Positions 8,439 to 17,944 of a stretch of 64,000 nt of DNA are shown piece after piece. A program made the translations under genes and the position numbers. Under the pieces are notes generated by a model, which was given only the letters and a program-made list of their open reading frames with translations, was not told the origin of the DNA and ran no database searches. Numbering within the stretch: position 1 is the stretch's first letter; the number at the start of each line of letters is the position of its first letter. This DNA is from Arthrobacter sp. PM3 (lineage in GTDB: Bacteria; Actinomycetota; Actinomycetes; Actinomycetales; Micrococcaceae), in assembly GCF_003352915.1 (NCBI RefSeq), contig NZ_CP022314.1, forward strand, positions 1,770,917-1,834,916, given 5' to 3'.

Positions 8439-9815
8439 ATGGAGGCAACACAGCAGGCCTTCCCAGGGGGCGCCATGGTTCCACAGCAGCGGACAGCCGG
8501 CGGGCCGGCCCCGACGCCGGACCGCGACCCGGTGATCGACCTTGCCCGGTTCTTCTGCCTGACCCTGGTGGTGGTCGGGCATATCCTGATGGTCAGCCCG
8601 GTCCTGCACCCCGACGGGACCGTGACCAGCGAAAACACCCTGGGCAACCAGCATTGGTTTGAGCCCGTCGTCTGGGTCCTCCAGATCATGCCGCTGTTCT
8701 TCGTGGCCGGCGGGATCACCGGCCTGCAGTCCTGGCGGCGGCTCCGCGCCCGCGGCGGCACCGCCTCGGACTTCATGCAGATCCGGCTGCTTCGCCTGAT
8801 CCGCCCGGCCGCGGTCCTGCTGGCCGTGATGTTCACCGGCCTGTCCCTGGCCCTGCTCAGAGGCGTTGACCCGCAGGTGATCCAGCTGCTCACCAGCGGT
8901 GCGGGGATGCCGCTGTGGTTCCTGGCCGCGTACCTCGCAGCGCAGCTGAACCTTCCGTGGCTGGCGGCGTTGCACGGGCGCGCTCCCTGGCTGACCCTGG
9001 CCGGCCTGATCTCCCTCGTGGTGGCCGTCGACTGCCTGCGGGGGATTCTCCCGGAACTGGCTTACCTGAATATGGTGTTCGTCTGGTGCGCCGTGCAGCA
9101 GCTCGGATTCATCGTGGCCGACAACCCGGCGTTCAGGCCCGGCCGCCCCGCGCTGCTTGGCATCGTCGTGGCCAGCAACATGCTGTTGGGCTTGCTCGTC
9201 CTGCTGGGGCTCTATTCCGGCAACATGCTGGTAAACCTCAATCCGCCCAATCTGACGCTGGTGCTCCTGGGCATCTCGCAGGCCGCGGCCCTCCAGTTCC
9301 TGCGTCCCTGGCTGTCCAGGATCGCATCCCTGGCCCGGGTGCGCCGGTTTGTGGGCGTGGCCGGGCGGCGGTCCATGACCGTCTATCTGTGGCACTTGCC
9401 CCTGCTGGCGGCGATGTCGGGAGTGCTGCTGCTGACGGACTTTCCCCAGCCTGCCGGAGGCACGGCGGGCTGGTGGTGGGGGCGACCCCTGGTGCTGCTG
9501 GCCGTCATCGCGCTGCTGATGCCGATAGTGGCACTGTTCGGCCGGCTGGAAGACCGGCCGACGGCGCCCGGCCCGGCCCCTGGCCGCCCGGCGGCCGCGG
9601 TGCTGCTGGCCGCCGTCGCCGTCTTCGTCCCGGCGGTCAATGCGGCGCTCAACGGTCTCACGTTGGGGTTGCTGGGCGGCGGCGCTGCCTGCTTCGCCCT
9701 CGCGGTCGTGCTGCTGGGCCGCGTGCCTGCCCGGCTCACGACCCCGGCCGGCCGGACCGGCGGATCAGAACCGCCATTGCCACACCCGCCATTAAGTGCC
9801 AATGTCGAACCATGA
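8439..9815 (+). CDS. Membrane acyltransferase, acyltransferase-3 (OafA-like) family
   Basis: Integral membrane O-acyltransferase of up to 458 residues with about ten transmembrane segments. The N-terminal helix carries DPVIDLARFFCLTLVVVGH, where the family usually has the catalytic His. RLLRLIRPAAVLL follows, and SMTVYLWHLPLL lies near the C-terminal part. Such proteins acetylate or succinylate surface polysaccharide, lipids or antibiotics. An inverted repeat, GTCGGCC (8417-8423) with GGCCGAC (8431-8437), directly precedes the ATG at 8439 and would bury its ribosome binding site. The internal ATG at 8475 after CAGGGGGCG is therefore an equally good start. Confidence 0.88.
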   Translation: MEATQQAFPGGAMVPQQRTAGGPAPTPDRDPVIDLARFFCLTLVVVGHILMVSPVLHPDGTVTSENTLGNQHWFEPVVWVLQIMPLFFVAGGITGLQSWRRLRARGGTASDFMQIRLLRLIRPAAVLLAVMFTGLSLALLRGVDPQVIQLLTSGAGMPLWFLAAYLAAQLNLPWLAALHGRAPWLTLAGLISLVVAVDCLRGILPELAYLNMVFVWCAVQQLGFIVADNPAFRPGRPALLGIVVASNMLLGLLVLLGLYSGNMLVNLNPPNLTLVLLGISQAAALQFLRPWLSRIASLARVRRFVGVAGRRSMTVYLWHLPLLAAMSGVLLLTDFPQPAGGTAGWWWGRPLVLLAVIALLMPIVALFGRLEDRPTAPGPAPGRPAAAVLLAAVAVFVPAVNAALNGLTLGLLGGGAACFALAVVLLGRVPARLTTPAGRTGGSEPPLPHPPLSANVEP

Positions 9816-10156
9816 CGGAGAACTCGGCAGCCACGGAAGACACCTTCAGCCCGGACGTCGCCACCACCCGCAACGACGAGCTGCACCGCTATGAACTCCA
9901 CGCCGGCGGCAAGCTCGCCGTCCAGGTGCGCTTCATTGACAGGCCGGGCCATATCGACTTCATCCACACGGACACGGCCCCGCAGTTCCAGGGCCAGGGG
10001 CTCGCCAAGGTGCTGGCGCACTTCGCCCTCGACGACGTCGTCGCCTCCGGCAAGCGGATCATCCCGAATTGCCCGTTCATGTACCGCTACCTGCGCCGGC
10101 ACGAGGCGTACCACCAGTACGTGGACTGGCCGGAAAGGGTACCCGAGGGAGCTTAG
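9812..10156 (+). CDS. GNAT-fold N-acetyltransferase (YjdJ-like)
   Basis: 114-residue single-domain acetyltransferase. It contains the acetyl-CoA pyrophosphate loop QFQGQGLAKVLAHFALDD and ends in CPFMYRYLRRHEAYHQYV, typical of the small YjdJ/GTLF3-like GNAT group. The upstream strand GHIDFIHTDTAP matches. The open frame extends far upstream only because it shadows the acyltransferase. ATG at 9812 forms an ATGA overlap with the acyltransferase stop, so the two are translationally coupled. The acceptor is unknown. Confidence 0.85.
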   Translation: MTENSAATEDTFSPDVATTRNDELHRYELHAGGKLAVQVRFIDRPGHIDFIHTDTAPQFQGQGLAKVLAHFALDDVVASGKRIIPNCPFMYRYLRRHEAYHQYVDWPERVPEGA

Positions 10157-10251
10157 CCGCCTGCCCCGGCTTGTGAGCAGGGCAACAACCTCGTAAGGTT
10201 TGAGCAGAGTTATGCAGCTGGCTCTTGGACAGGCCCCTTTGGAGAACCCCC

Positions 10252-11016
10252 ATGAACCATAAACTGCGTGTGCTTGTCCGTGTGGACGTCGATCCCGGAC
10301 ATGTAACTCTCGAAATCAGCGGCTGCGTGACCCCGTCGGATTCCGCTGCCCTCCTGCATATTGTGCGCCGCGCCTGCCGGCTCGGTGCGGGGGTCGAGGT
10401 GGTGATCGACCTCCACGGTGCGTCCCACCTTGACCCGGAAATCCTGCTGGAGCTGCGCCGGTTGGTGGCCGCCGGACCCGTGCCCGCAGTCGGGGAGACC
10501 GGCACCGGCGAACCCGGCACCGGGGAATCCGCTCCGGCAGTGCCGCTCCGCCTCACCCTCGACGAGCCGGCCGATCTGCCGATCTGCCTCCTGCACGTGG
10601 GTGCCGAAGCCGAAGTCCTCGCCGGACTCGAAACCGGGTTCCCCGCGGCACCCCTCGGCGACGGCGGGACCGGCGGCGCACTGCTCGATCTTGGCCCCGA
10701 CGCCGGGCTGGCAGATGCCAACAGCCCGCTGCCCGCGGAAACCGGCAGCGTCAACGACCTTGACCTTGTCAATGGGCTGGCGCTCTCGGAGTACTTCGAG
10801 GGCACACTGGATCCGGGCGCCACGGTCAAGGCCCTGTCCGACACGGCGCTTTGCCAGCTCGCGGACGCCCTGTACCGGCACCTGGACACCAGCAACCCGT
10901 CCTTCGGGGCGCACACCTGGTACGAGCTCGCAGCCGAAGAGCTGCAGTACCGCCACCTGACGGAGGAAACCGGTCCGGACGAGGACCAGATTGCGCCGGA
11001 CACGGCCCTGGCCTGA
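10252..11016 (+). CDS. Hypothetical protein with a STAS-like N-terminal segment
   Basis: 254-residue acidic protein, not assigned to a characterised family. ATG 10252 follows GGAGAA and was preferred over the in-frame ATG 27 bases upstream. Residues about 5-70 (VTLEISGCVTPSDSAALLHIVRRAC then VEVVIDLHGASHLD) resemble a STAS/anti-sigma antagonist fold. A Gly/Thr/Glu-rich linker (about 80-100) follows. The C-terminal 60 residues form a helical segment with WYELAAEELQYRHL. A regulatory role is only a guess from the STAS-like part. It is monocistronic. Confidence 0.7.
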   Translation: MNHKLRVLVRVDVDPGHVTLEISGCVTPSDSAALLHIVRRACRLGAGVEVVIDLHGASHLDPEILLELRRLVAAGPVPAVGETGTGEPGTGESAPAVPLRLTLDEPADLPICLLHVGAEAEVLAGLETGFPAAPLGDGGTGGALLDLGPDAGLADANSPLPAETGSVNDLDLVNGLALSEYFEGTLDPGATVKALSDTALCQLADALYRHLDTSNPSFGAHTWYELAAEELQYRHLTEETGPDEDQIAPDTALA

Positions 11017-11041
11017 GCGCGAGCGGGGCTAGGCTGTCGCT

Positions 11042-11824
11042 ATGAACCCACAGACAGCCTCCCCGGCGGGCAGCACCGCCCTCGTCACCGGCGCAACAGC
11101 CGGCCTCGGCGCCGAGTTCGCCCGCCAGCTGGCAGAACAGGGCCACCGCGTCGTGCTCGTGGCGCGCGACGCCGGCCGCCTCGCGGCCACCGCGGCGGAA
11201 CTGGAAAACCGTTACGGGGCCGCGGCAGAGACGATCGCCGCGGACCTGACCGACGACGCCGGGGTAGCCGCCGTCGTCGCGCGCCTCTCGGATCCTGCGC
11301 GGCCCGTGGAAATCCTGGTCAACAACGCGGGAATCGGGCTGCTGCGGTCCTTCGAGGACAACGGCATCGCCGACGAGAAGAAGCACCTGAAGCTCCACGT
11401 TGAGACGGCCATGGAACTCAGCCATGCCGCCCTGCAGGGCATGCTCGCGCGGAAGTCCGGCAGGATCATCAACGTCGCCAGCGTGGCGGCGTTCCTGCCC
11501 CGCGGAACCTATTCGGCCGCGAAAGCCTGGCTGCTGAGCTTCTCGCGCTGGGCCAACATGGCCTACGCGGCGCGCGGGGTGCAGGTGACGGCCGTCTGCC
11601 CGGGCTTCACGCACACCGAGTTCCACGACCGAATGGGCATGGACAAAACCGTGGCGCCGCGCTGGATGTGGCTCGATGCCCGTCAGGTGGTCAGCGAGGG
11701 ACTGGCTGACAACGCCAAAGGCAAGGCCGTCTCGGTCCCGAGCAGGCGCTACAAGATCCTGACCTCGGTGTCCCGGGTACTCCCGCCGCGGCTCGTCGCC
11801 GGCCCGCCGCGGCGGGCCAAGTAG
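11042..11824 (+). CDS. Short-chain dehydrogenase/reductase
   Basis: Classical SDR of 260 residues. The cofactor motif is ALVTGATAGLGAEFARQLA, with Arg in LVARDAGRL suggesting NADP preference. The structural NNAG lies in ILVNNAGIG, and the catalytic Ser-Tyr-Lys set in INVASVAAFLPRGTYSAAKAW. It belongs to the YqjQ/DltE-like group of SDRs with unknown substrates. The spacing of 25 bp to the preceding gene is compatible with co-transcription, but the functions show no link. Confidence 0.92.
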   Translation: MNPQTASPAGSTALVTGATAGLGAEFARQLAEQGHRVVLVARDAGRLAATAAELENRYGAAAETIAADLTDDAGVAAVVARLSDPARPVEILVNNAGIGLLRSFEDNGIADEKKHLKLHVETAMELSHAALQGMLARKSGRIINVASVAAFLPRGTYSAAKAWLLSFSRWANMAYAARGVQVTAVCPGFTHTEFHDRMGMDKTVAPRWMWLDARQVVSEGLADNAKGKAVSVPSRRYKILTSVSRVLPPRLVAGPPRRAK

Positions 11825-11836
11825 GCGCCGGGTACA

Positions 11837-12892
11837 TCAGGGGACGGTTGGGCGCCTGCGCCTGATGAGCGCCACCACGAGGATGCCGACGGCGGCGCCC
11901 ACCAGGGTCTCGACGGCGCGTTCGGTGACCAGCACGCCGGGGTCGGCCGGCGCGGCGAGTTGCCCGATCAGCAGGATCACGGGCGTGAAGGAGACCATAG
12001 CGAGGCCGTAGTGCCGGGTCATGAACAGCTCCGTGCTGAACTGCAGGACGATTACCAGGCAGGAAAGGACCGCAGCCTGGTGTCCGGGGAAGGCCTGCAG
12101 CGGGGACCCCGGCCAGGGGAACAAGACGGCGGCAACCACCACGAGCCCCAGGAGCGTGCCGACAATCCGGTGGATGCCGCGGTACACGCTGCTGGGCAGG
12201 TCCGCCCCGGCCAGCGGAACCGCCGCCGCGGCCATGGCCCAATGCGGGTGTCCGCTGCCGCTGAGCACGCCGATGGTTCCCGCAACCCCGACGGCGGCCA
12301 TGTAGCGGACCGCATGAAGCCACGCCGCCCGGCGGCGTGCGCCCCGCAAGACCGGAGTCTCCCGGCGCCGGCCGCGGTGCCAGGTGCGGCCACGGAACCA
12401 GCCGCCAAACCCGACCATGATCGAAAACGCCGCCGATCCGGCGGCGATCAGGATGGCCGCATGCCAGGGAACAGCGGCGGGAACGGACGCGCACGCGCCC
12501 AGCGCGAGGATCCCGAAGAAGGGCCCGGCAGGTTTCAGGGTGGCCTTGTCCGCGAACAGCGACCCCGCACCGGCGAACAGGACCTCTGTGATCACCAGCG
12601 CCCACGAGTGGATGTGCTGGACGGCAAGGAAGACGCCGATTCCGACGCCGGCGAGCAGCAGGAGCGCTGCCTGGCCCTGGTGACGGAGCCGGAGCTGGTG
12701 CGGCTCGGTGCGGCCGTACATGCCCGTCAGGGCGCCGAAGACCGCATAGCCGATCAGCTCCGGCCGCCCGGCCGCCAGCAGCACCAGAGACGGCACGGCC
12801 ACGCCGATCGCCACCCGCCACGCAGAGACGTGGTCCTTGTTCGCCGGCGCCAGGCTGTGCAGCGAACGGACGTGGCGCAGCAGGGTGGTCAC
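11837..12892 (-). CDS. FUSC-family inner-membrane protein
   Basis: 351-residue membrane protein of the FUSC (fusaric acid/aromatic acid exporter-like) superfamily. Two blocks of hydrophobic helices (about residues 25-150 and 190-340) are joined by a basic loop, GWFRGRTWHRGRRRE. The C-terminal block contains YRGIHRIVGTLLG and TERAVETLVGAAVGI, both typical of FUSC repeats. Family members export aromatic acids or related toxins; the substrate here is unknown. The start is GTG at 12892, preceded by GAGAGA. Confidence 0.85.
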   Translation of the reverse strand: MTTLLRHVRSLHSLAPANKDHVSAWRVAIGVAVPSLVLLAAGRPELIGYAVFGALTGMYGRTEPHQLRLRHQGQAALLLLAGVGIGVFLAVQHIHSWALVITEVLFAGAGSLFADKATLKPAGPFFGILALGACASVPAAVPWHAAILIAAGSAAFSIMVGFGGWFRGRTWHRGRRRETPVLRGARRRAAWLHAVRYMAAVGVAGTIGVLSGSGHPHWAMAAAAVPLAGADLPSSVYRGIHRIVGTLLGLVVVAAVLFPWPGSPLQAFPGHQAAVLSCLVIVLQFSTELFMTRHYGLAMVSFTPVILLIGQLAAPADPGVLVTERAVETLVGAAVGILVVALIRRRRPTVP

Positions 12893-12951
12893 AACTGTCT
12901 CTCGGCTTTCTCCGGATTACCCGGCGGCTGAGGGTGGCGCGGGCACGCTTA

Positions 12952-13001
12952 AGGCCTGCCCCGTATGCATCCCCCAATGGGTAAGCATACGGAACAGGCC
13001 T
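12952..13001. repeat. Large imperfect hairpin between MFS and FUSC genes
   Basis: AGGCCTG (12952-12958) pairs with CAGGCCT (12995-13001), and CCGTATGC (12961-12968) with GCATACGG (12985-12992). A 2x2 internal loop separates the two stems and the terminal loop is 16 bases. It lies 62 bases after the MFS stop and 59 bases before the FUSC start, both on the minus strand. There is no T-run, so it could be a weak terminator or an operator. Confidence 0.5.
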
Positions 13002-13063
13002 CACAGGGCGGGGCTGGGGGCTACGAAGTGTGAACTACCGTTGCCTGGCCGGAACGGGCAGGA

Positions 13064-14665
13064 TCAGGCCCCGGCCGGAACTTTCCCGGCGTCCCCGCGG
13101 TGTGCGGTGGCGTCCCCCGGCGCCGCGACCATCGGCATGTCCATGTGCTCGAGGTCGATCAGCGGGTTCTCGTCCTGGGTCTTGACCAGTTCGCGGGCCT
13201 CGGCCTCGGTGTCCACGCTCGGCATGGAGCCAGGCAGCGGCATCTGGGCGGATTCCTTGAGGAAGTAGATCGCCACTGCACCGATCGCCGAGGTGGCCAT
13301 CAGGTAGTACGCCGGCATCATGTCATTGCCGGTGGCCGAGATGAGGGCCGCGACGATGAACGGAGTGGTGCCGCCGAAGATGGCCACGGAGAAGTTGTAT
13401 GCGATGCCCATGGCGCCGTAACGGCTGGCGGTCGGGAACTGGGCCGGCAGGGCCGAGGCCAGGTTGGCCACGTAGAACGTCACCGGGAAAGCGATCAGGG
13501 CAAGGCCGGCCAGCGTGGACCAGATTTCGCCGATACCGATCAGCAGGAACGCGGGCGTGGCCAGGACCACCGTGCTGATGGCACCGATCCACAGCACGGG
13601 GCGGCGGCCGATCCGGTCCGAGAGCTTGCCGGTCAGCGGGATGCACAGGCTCATGATGACCAGCACGGGGATGGTCAGCAGGGTGCCGTGCAGTTCGTCG
13701 TAGCCCTTGGATTCGGTCAGGTACGTGGGCATGTAGGAGGTCAGTGCGTAGCCGGCGGTGTTGGCTGCGGCGACCAGGATCATGGCGACGATGATGGAGC
13801 GCCAGTAGGCCTTCACGATGCCCACCGGGCCCTTGGAAGCGGCGGCGTCCGAGGCGGTTGCCTCCTTGGCGAGGTTCTCCTGGGCGTCCAGGGTGGCCTG
13901 GAACTGCGGGGACTCCTCGATCTTGCTCCTGAAGTACACGGCGATCAGGCCGAGCGGGCCGGCGATGAGGAACGGAATCCTCCAGCCCCACTGCTCCATC
14001 GAGTCCTGGCCGAGGGTCAGCTGCAGTACCGAAACGAGGGCTGCGCCCAGGGCGAAGCCGAGGTAGCTGCCCATATCCAGGAAGCTGGCGAAGAATCCGC
14101 GCCGCTTGTCCGGGGCGTACTCGCTCACGAAGGTCGTGGCACCGGCATACTCGCCGCCGGTGGAGAAGCCCTGGATGACTTTGAACAAGACCAGCAGGAC
14201 GGCGGCCCAGATGCCGATCTGTGCGTAACCGGGCAGGAGGCCGACGGCGAACGTGCTGGCGGCCATGATCATCAGGGTTGCGGCGAGCACCTTCTGCCTG
14301 CCGACCTTGTCGCCGAGCCAGCCGAACACGACGCCGCCGAGGGGGCGGGCGATGAAGGTGGCGGCGAAGGTGCCGAGCAGGAAGAGGGTCTGGACGGACT
14401 TGTCCGCCTCGGGCAGGAACACCGGTCCCATGGTGGTGATCAGGTAGCCGAACACGCCGACGTCGTACCACTCCATGGTGTTACCCACGATGGTGCCGCC
14501 GAGCGCCTTCTTGAGCATGGGCTGGTCGACAACGTTGACGTCGGACTCGCGCAGCCGACGGCGGCGCAGCTTTGGTTTCTTCGCACCCTTGGATGCGACT
14601 TGGTTAGTTCCGCTGGCGTTCAAAACGCCTGCTGAAGAGTCGGTCGTGCTTCGGTCTGTGGGCAT
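13064..14665 (-). CDS. MHS-family MFS transporter (ProP-like)
   Basis: 533-residue major facilitator of the metabolite:H+ symporter type (proline/betaine or alpha-ketoglutarate carriers). Family motifs are NTMEWYDVGVFGYL in helix 1, GWLGDKVGRQKVL (loop 2-3), QGFSTGGEYAGATTFVSEYAP (helix 5 region) and GKLSDRIGRRPVL (loop 8-9). The C-terminus carries an acidic tail of about 50 residues without predicted membrane segments, longer than in most relatives. The ATG at 14665 was chosen over 14689 because CAGGAG lies 9 bases upstream of it. An osmolyte or carboxylate substrate is likely but not determined. Confidence 0.9.
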   Translation of the reverse strand: MPTDRSTTDSSAGVLNASGTNQVASKGAKKPKLRRRRLRESDVNVVDQPMLKKALGGTIVGNTMEWYDVGVFGYLITTMGPVFLPEADKSVQTLFLLGTFAATFIARPLGGVVFGWLGDKVGRQKVLAATLMIMAASTFAVGLLPGYAQIGIWAAVLLVLFKVIQGFSTGGEYAGATTFVSEYAPDKRRGFFASFLDMGSYLGFALGAALVSVLQLTLGQDSMEQWGWRIPFLIAGPLGLIAVYFRSKIEESPQFQATLDAQENLAKEATASDAAASKGPVGIVKAYWRSIIVAMILVAAANTAGYALTSYMPTYLTESKGYDELHGTLLTIPVLVIMSLCIPLTGKLSDRIGRRPVLWIGAISTVVLATPAFLLIGIGEIWSTLAGLALIAFPVTFYVANLASALPAQFPTASRYGAMGIAYNFSVAIFGGTTPFIVAALISATGNDMMPAYYLMATSAIGAVAIYFLKESAQMPLPGSMPSVDTEAEARELVKTQDENPLIDLEHMDMPMVAAPGDATAHRGDAGKVPAGA

Positions 14666-15073
14666 TTGGGCAACTCCTGTGGAGGTCATTTGCTTGCGAC
14701 TTGTAGCTGCCCCGCTCCGGGCAGGCTATCAATTTTACGGGATTTCTCTGGCGTTTCCGAGTTCGGTGCCGTATGATCCCGCATTTCCGGCGTGATTTCG
14801 GCGCAATTCACCCAATTCTTTTGCCCCGTTTTCCCGCGCTATTACTGGGAAGCGCCGCTGTGCGGGGCAGGGCCGCCAAATTTTTTCTCCAGCGACCCGT
14901 TCCTGCGGGCGTTTCGGGCAGGATCCGGGCTGAGTTGAGGGTCCGAACGAAGGCCCGAATGAAGGTCCGAAGGCGCGTCCGCCGACGGTCGCTACAGACA
15001 TCTCAACCCGGCAGTCCTACGATTGATGAACACTTCATTTCACAGCGGTAATTCTCAGCGGAAAGGAAGAGCA
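14666..15073. other. Intergenic region with a short 12-bp tandem repeat
   Basis: No convincing gene is present. For the MFS gene a -10-like TAAAAT reads on the minus strand at 14737-14732. A 12-bp tandem repeat, GGTCCGAACGAA then GGCCCGAATGAA then GGTCCGAAGG, occupies 14940-14973; read on the minus strand it gives a spurious repeated Ser-Phe-Gly-Pro frame. A ribosome binding site, GGAAAGGAAGAG, closes the region ahead of the next gene. Confidence 0.5.
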
Positions 15074-15328
15074 ATGCCGGATCATCAGTTCGGAGAAGAA
15101 ATCGAGCCCGAGGTCGCGAGCCATTTGGCGCAGTCCATGACGGAAGCGCCGGGCCCGGAAGGGCTGGACCGTGTGCCGCCTCCGGCGCAGGGGCAGCAAT
15201 GGCCAGACGGCAGCGGAAAACACCGTCATCCCAAGGACCGCGATACTGCCCGCGGGCGGCAGGGCCAGCAGGTGGCTGCAGCGGCGATCCACCGGCAGAG
15301 CCGCCCGCAGATGCCGCACCACGATTAG
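15074..15328 (+). CDS. Small hydrophilic hypothetical protein
   Basis: 84-residue, highly charged, Pro/Gln/His-rich protein with no hydrophobic segment and no recognised domain; probably disordered. ATG 15074 is preceded by GGAAAGGAAGAG at good spacing, the main reason to accept it. Its stop overlaps the ligD stop by 4 bases in convergent orientation. The N-terminal EEIEPEVASHLAQSMTEAP looks helical. It could be a small stress protein, but no function is supported. Confidence 0.55.
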   Translation: MPDHQFGEEIEPEVASHLAQSMTEAPGPEGLDRVPPPAQGQQWPDGSGKHRHPKDRDTARGRQGQQVAAAAIHRQSRPQMPHHD

Positions 15329-17904
15329 GGGCCGGCGGCAGGGCCGCCAGCGGATTCGACCACCACGTCGGCTGGCGTCTTATCCAGACGCCAGCCGCGC
15401 CACACCGGGTGCCTGAGCTTCCCGCCGCCCGTCCAGTCCCCGTAAGTGACCTCGCCGACGAGTTTCGCCCGCACCCAGTGGGCGTCTGCGGCGTCAGCGT
15501 CCGGCACGTCCTGGAACGGTGAGGTCTTCCGCGACAGGGCATCGAGCTGTTGCCGCAGTTCCTTCAGTTCGCGGGCGCTGAAGCCGCTTCCCACGCGCCC
15601 CACGTACCGGAGTTTTGAGCCGTCCGGGATTCCCAGGAGCAGCGAGCCGACGGTGTCCCGGCGCTCGCCTTTGCCCGGGCGCCAACCGCCGACCACCACC
15701 TCCTGGGTCCGCTCGACCTTGAGCTTGAGCCAGGACTTGCTGCGCTGGCCCACATAGCGGCCGTCCGTGCGCTTGGCCAGGACTCCCTCCAGCCCGAGTT
15801 CCGCGGCGCTTTCGAGCACGTACGCGATGTCGGTGCTTTGCGTGAGGCCTGCGACCACTCCCGACAGTTCCACCGGGGCGCCGGTCGGGCGGAAGAACTG
15901 CTCGAGCCGCAGCCGGCGCTCGCACAGCGGCAGCGGCCGCAGGTCCTGGCGCGCGTCGAGGAGGAGATCGAAGAGCATCAGCCGCACCGGCGTCGCCGCC
16001 TGCGCCTTCGCGACGTCGGCAGGCTTGGTCAGTTTCATCCGGCCCTGCAGCAGGCCGAAATCCGGTCGGCCGGAGGGTCCGACGGCGATGATCTCACCGT
16101 CGGCGACAAAGTCCTGGCCCGGCCACAGTGCCCGGTCCGTCAGTTCCGGGTAGCTTGCGGACATGTCGATTCCGTTGCGGCTGATGAGCCGGATTCTTGC
16201 TGCATCGCCGATGACCAGTGCCCGGATGCCGTCCCACTTGAGTTCGATCTGCCAGTCCTTGTCCGCGAGGTCCGCGGCGGTCCCGGCGCTGGCCAGCATC
16301 GGGCTGAACCCGGAGGGATCGGGCGGAGGGCCCGGTGAAGGACCTGGTGCCGGGTCCGGGGCAGCCGCGGCGGCGCTGGAGGGGCCCCCGGAAGCCGCCT
16401 GGCCGGCGTCGTGGTCGCCTCCTGCCGCCCGGTGCCCGCTGCCCGCGCCCGCCGGGTCCATGAGGTGGATGAGCCACTGGTCATCGGCCTTCCCGGTGTG
16501 GATAAGGGCGAACCGGCGGCTGCCGCCGAGGCCGCCGCCTTCGGCGCCGGTCAGCGTGGCGATGATCTCCTTGCCGGCAATCCACTTCTCGCATTCGTAG
16601 TAACCGTGGTCCCAGATGCTGACCGTCCCGGCTCCGTACTGGCCCTGGGGAATGACGCCCTCGAAAGTGCCGTAGTCCAGCGGGTGGTCCTCGGTCTGCA
16701 CTGCGAGGTGGTTCGTGGACTTGCTGGTCGGGACGCCCTTGGGCAGCGCCCAGGACACCAGCACGCCGTCGCGCTCCAGCCGGAAATCGAAGTGCAGCCG
16801 CCGGGCGTGGTGTTCCTGGATGACGAAGGACTCGCGGAGCGTTCCGTTACCGGTGTCTGTGTCGGCGCCGCTGCGCCCCGCCGTGAACGGCTCCGGGGTG
16901 GCGGCGGCATCCCGCTTGTCACGGTAGGAATCCAGCCGCGGATCGGTGTCGGCCCGGCCGCCGGAGACCGTGGCGAACGGGTCCTTGCCGGACTGCACCC
17001 GTTTCATGACCTCGTGGAAATCCAGCTGGCGAAGGGACGGGGAGCTGAGCTCGCGCCAGGTCCGAGGAGCGGCGACGGTGGGCCGCGGCCGGCCGCGCAG
17101 CGAGTAGGGCGCGATGGTGGTCTTCGCGGCGCTGTTCTGGCTCCAGTCGACCAGGACCTTTCCGGTGCGCAGGGTTTTCTTCATGTCGCTGACCACCAGT
17201 TCCGGGTGGTCAGCCTCCAGGGCCCGGGCCAGTTCGTGGGCGAAGTCGGAGATCTGCTCCGAGGTGCGGGTCCCGTCCAGTGCGGCGTACAGGTGGATGC
17301 CCTTGCTCCCGCTGGTCACCGGCACGGGATCCAGGCCCACGTCCTGCAGGATGGTGCGGGCCAGTCCCGCCACCGCGACGCACTCCGCGAGCCCGGCCCC
17401 GTCGCCGGGATCGAGGTCCAGGACCATCCGGTCCGGCGGCAGGGCGTTGCCGTGCGAATCCACCCGCCACTGGGGGACATGGATTTCCAGGGCGGCGATC
17501 TGCGCGAGCCAGGCGAGGGTGGCAGCGTCATTGACCAGCGGGTACTGGTTGGTGTGCTCCTTGTGCCTGATGGCCGCCCGGGCAATCCAACCGGGCGCCG
17601 ATTCGTCCAGGTTCTTCTGGAAGAAGACCTGCCCGGGCGCCTCGGCCGTGCCCACACCGTGGACCCAGCGCTTCCTCGTGGCGGGCCGGTTCCGGACGGC
17701 CGGGATGAGCACGGGCGCCACGGCGGCGTAATAGGCCAGGACATCAGCCTTGGTGGTGCCGGTTTCCGGGTACATGACCTTATCCAGGTTGGTCACGACG
17801 AGTTCGCGGCCCCCGACCCGGACCCGCTGCCTGCCGCTGGCAGGGTCTGAGCTGTCCGGCCCGGTGCCCGGCGGGGTGTCCCGTGGGGGCCTTTGTTCAG
17901 CCAA
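15325..17904 (-). CDS. ligD: Multidomain NHEJ DNA ligase D
   Basis: 859-residue ATP-dependent DNA repair ligase in the mycobacterial domain order. The polymerase/primase domain (about residues 25-310) has the metal-binding MVLDLDPGDG and VTSGSKGIHLY. The 3'-phosphoesterase domain (about 350-500) has EHHARRLHFDFRLERDG and HPLDYGTFEGVIP. The ligase domain (about 540-850) has the adenylated Lys in ELKWDGIRALV and later EGVLAKRTDGRY. An Ala/Pro/Gly-rich linker of about 40 residues precedes the ligase domain. The start is TTG at 17904 with GGAGG 9 bases upstream. It is divergent from ku with only 40 bp between starts, so the two genes probably share regulation. Confidence 0.97.
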   Translation of the reverse strand: MAEQRPPRDTPPGTGPDSSDPASGRQRVRVGGRELVVTNLDKVMYPETGTTKADVLAYYAAVAPVLIPAVRNRPATRKRWVHGVGTAEAPGQVFFQKNLDESAPGWIARAAIRHKEHTNQYPLVNDAATLAWLAQIAALEIHVPQWRVDSHGNALPPDRMVLDLDPGDGAGLAECVAVAGLARTILQDVGLDPVPVTSGSKGIHLYAALDGTRTSEQISDFAHELARALEADHPELVVSDMKKTLRTGKVLVDWSQNSAAKTTIAPYSLRGRPRPTVAAPRTWRELSSPSLRQLDFHEVMKRVQSGKDPFATVSGGRADTDPRLDSYRDKRDAAATPEPFTAGRSGADTDTGNGTLRESFVIQEHHARRLHFDFRLERDGVLVSWALPKGVPTSKSTNHLAVQTEDHPLDYGTFEGVIPQGQYGAGTVSIWDHGYYECEKWIAGKEIIATLTGAEGGGLGGSRRFALIHTGKADDQWLIHLMDPAGAGSGHRAAGGDHDAGQAASGGPSSAAAAAPDPAPGPSPGPPPDPSGFSPMLASAGTAADLADKDWQIELKWDGIRALVIGDAARIRLISRNGIDMSASYPELTDRALWPGQDFVADGEIIAVGPSGRPDFGLLQGRMKLTKPADVAKAQAATPVRLMLFDLLLDARQDLRPLPLCERRLRLEQFFRPTGAPVELSGVVAGLTQSTDIAYVLESAAELGLEGVLAKRTDGRYVGQRSKSWLKLKVERTQEVVVGGWRPGKGERRDTVGSLLLGIPDGSKLRYVGRVGSGFSARELKELRQQLDALSRKTSPFQDVPDADAADAHWVRAKLVGEVTYGDWTGGGKLRHPVWRGWRLDKTPADVVVESAGGPAAGP

Positions 17905-17944
17905 CGGTCTTCACCTCCGATCCGCTCTGGTGTTCACTTGTCCC

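Noticed and set aside
8915..9811. Upstream extension of the GNAT frame
   Set aside because: It shadows the acyltransferase gene; the domain begins only at ATG 9812 in an ATGA overlap.
12952..13001. Strong intrinsic terminator
   Set aside because: The stem is large but no T-run follows on either strand, so it is listed as an inverted repeat only.
14735..15001. Minus-strand frame with Ser-Phe-Gly-Pro repeats
   Set aside because: It reads a 12-bp tandem repeat in non-coding DNA upstream of the MFS gene; no ribosome binding site.
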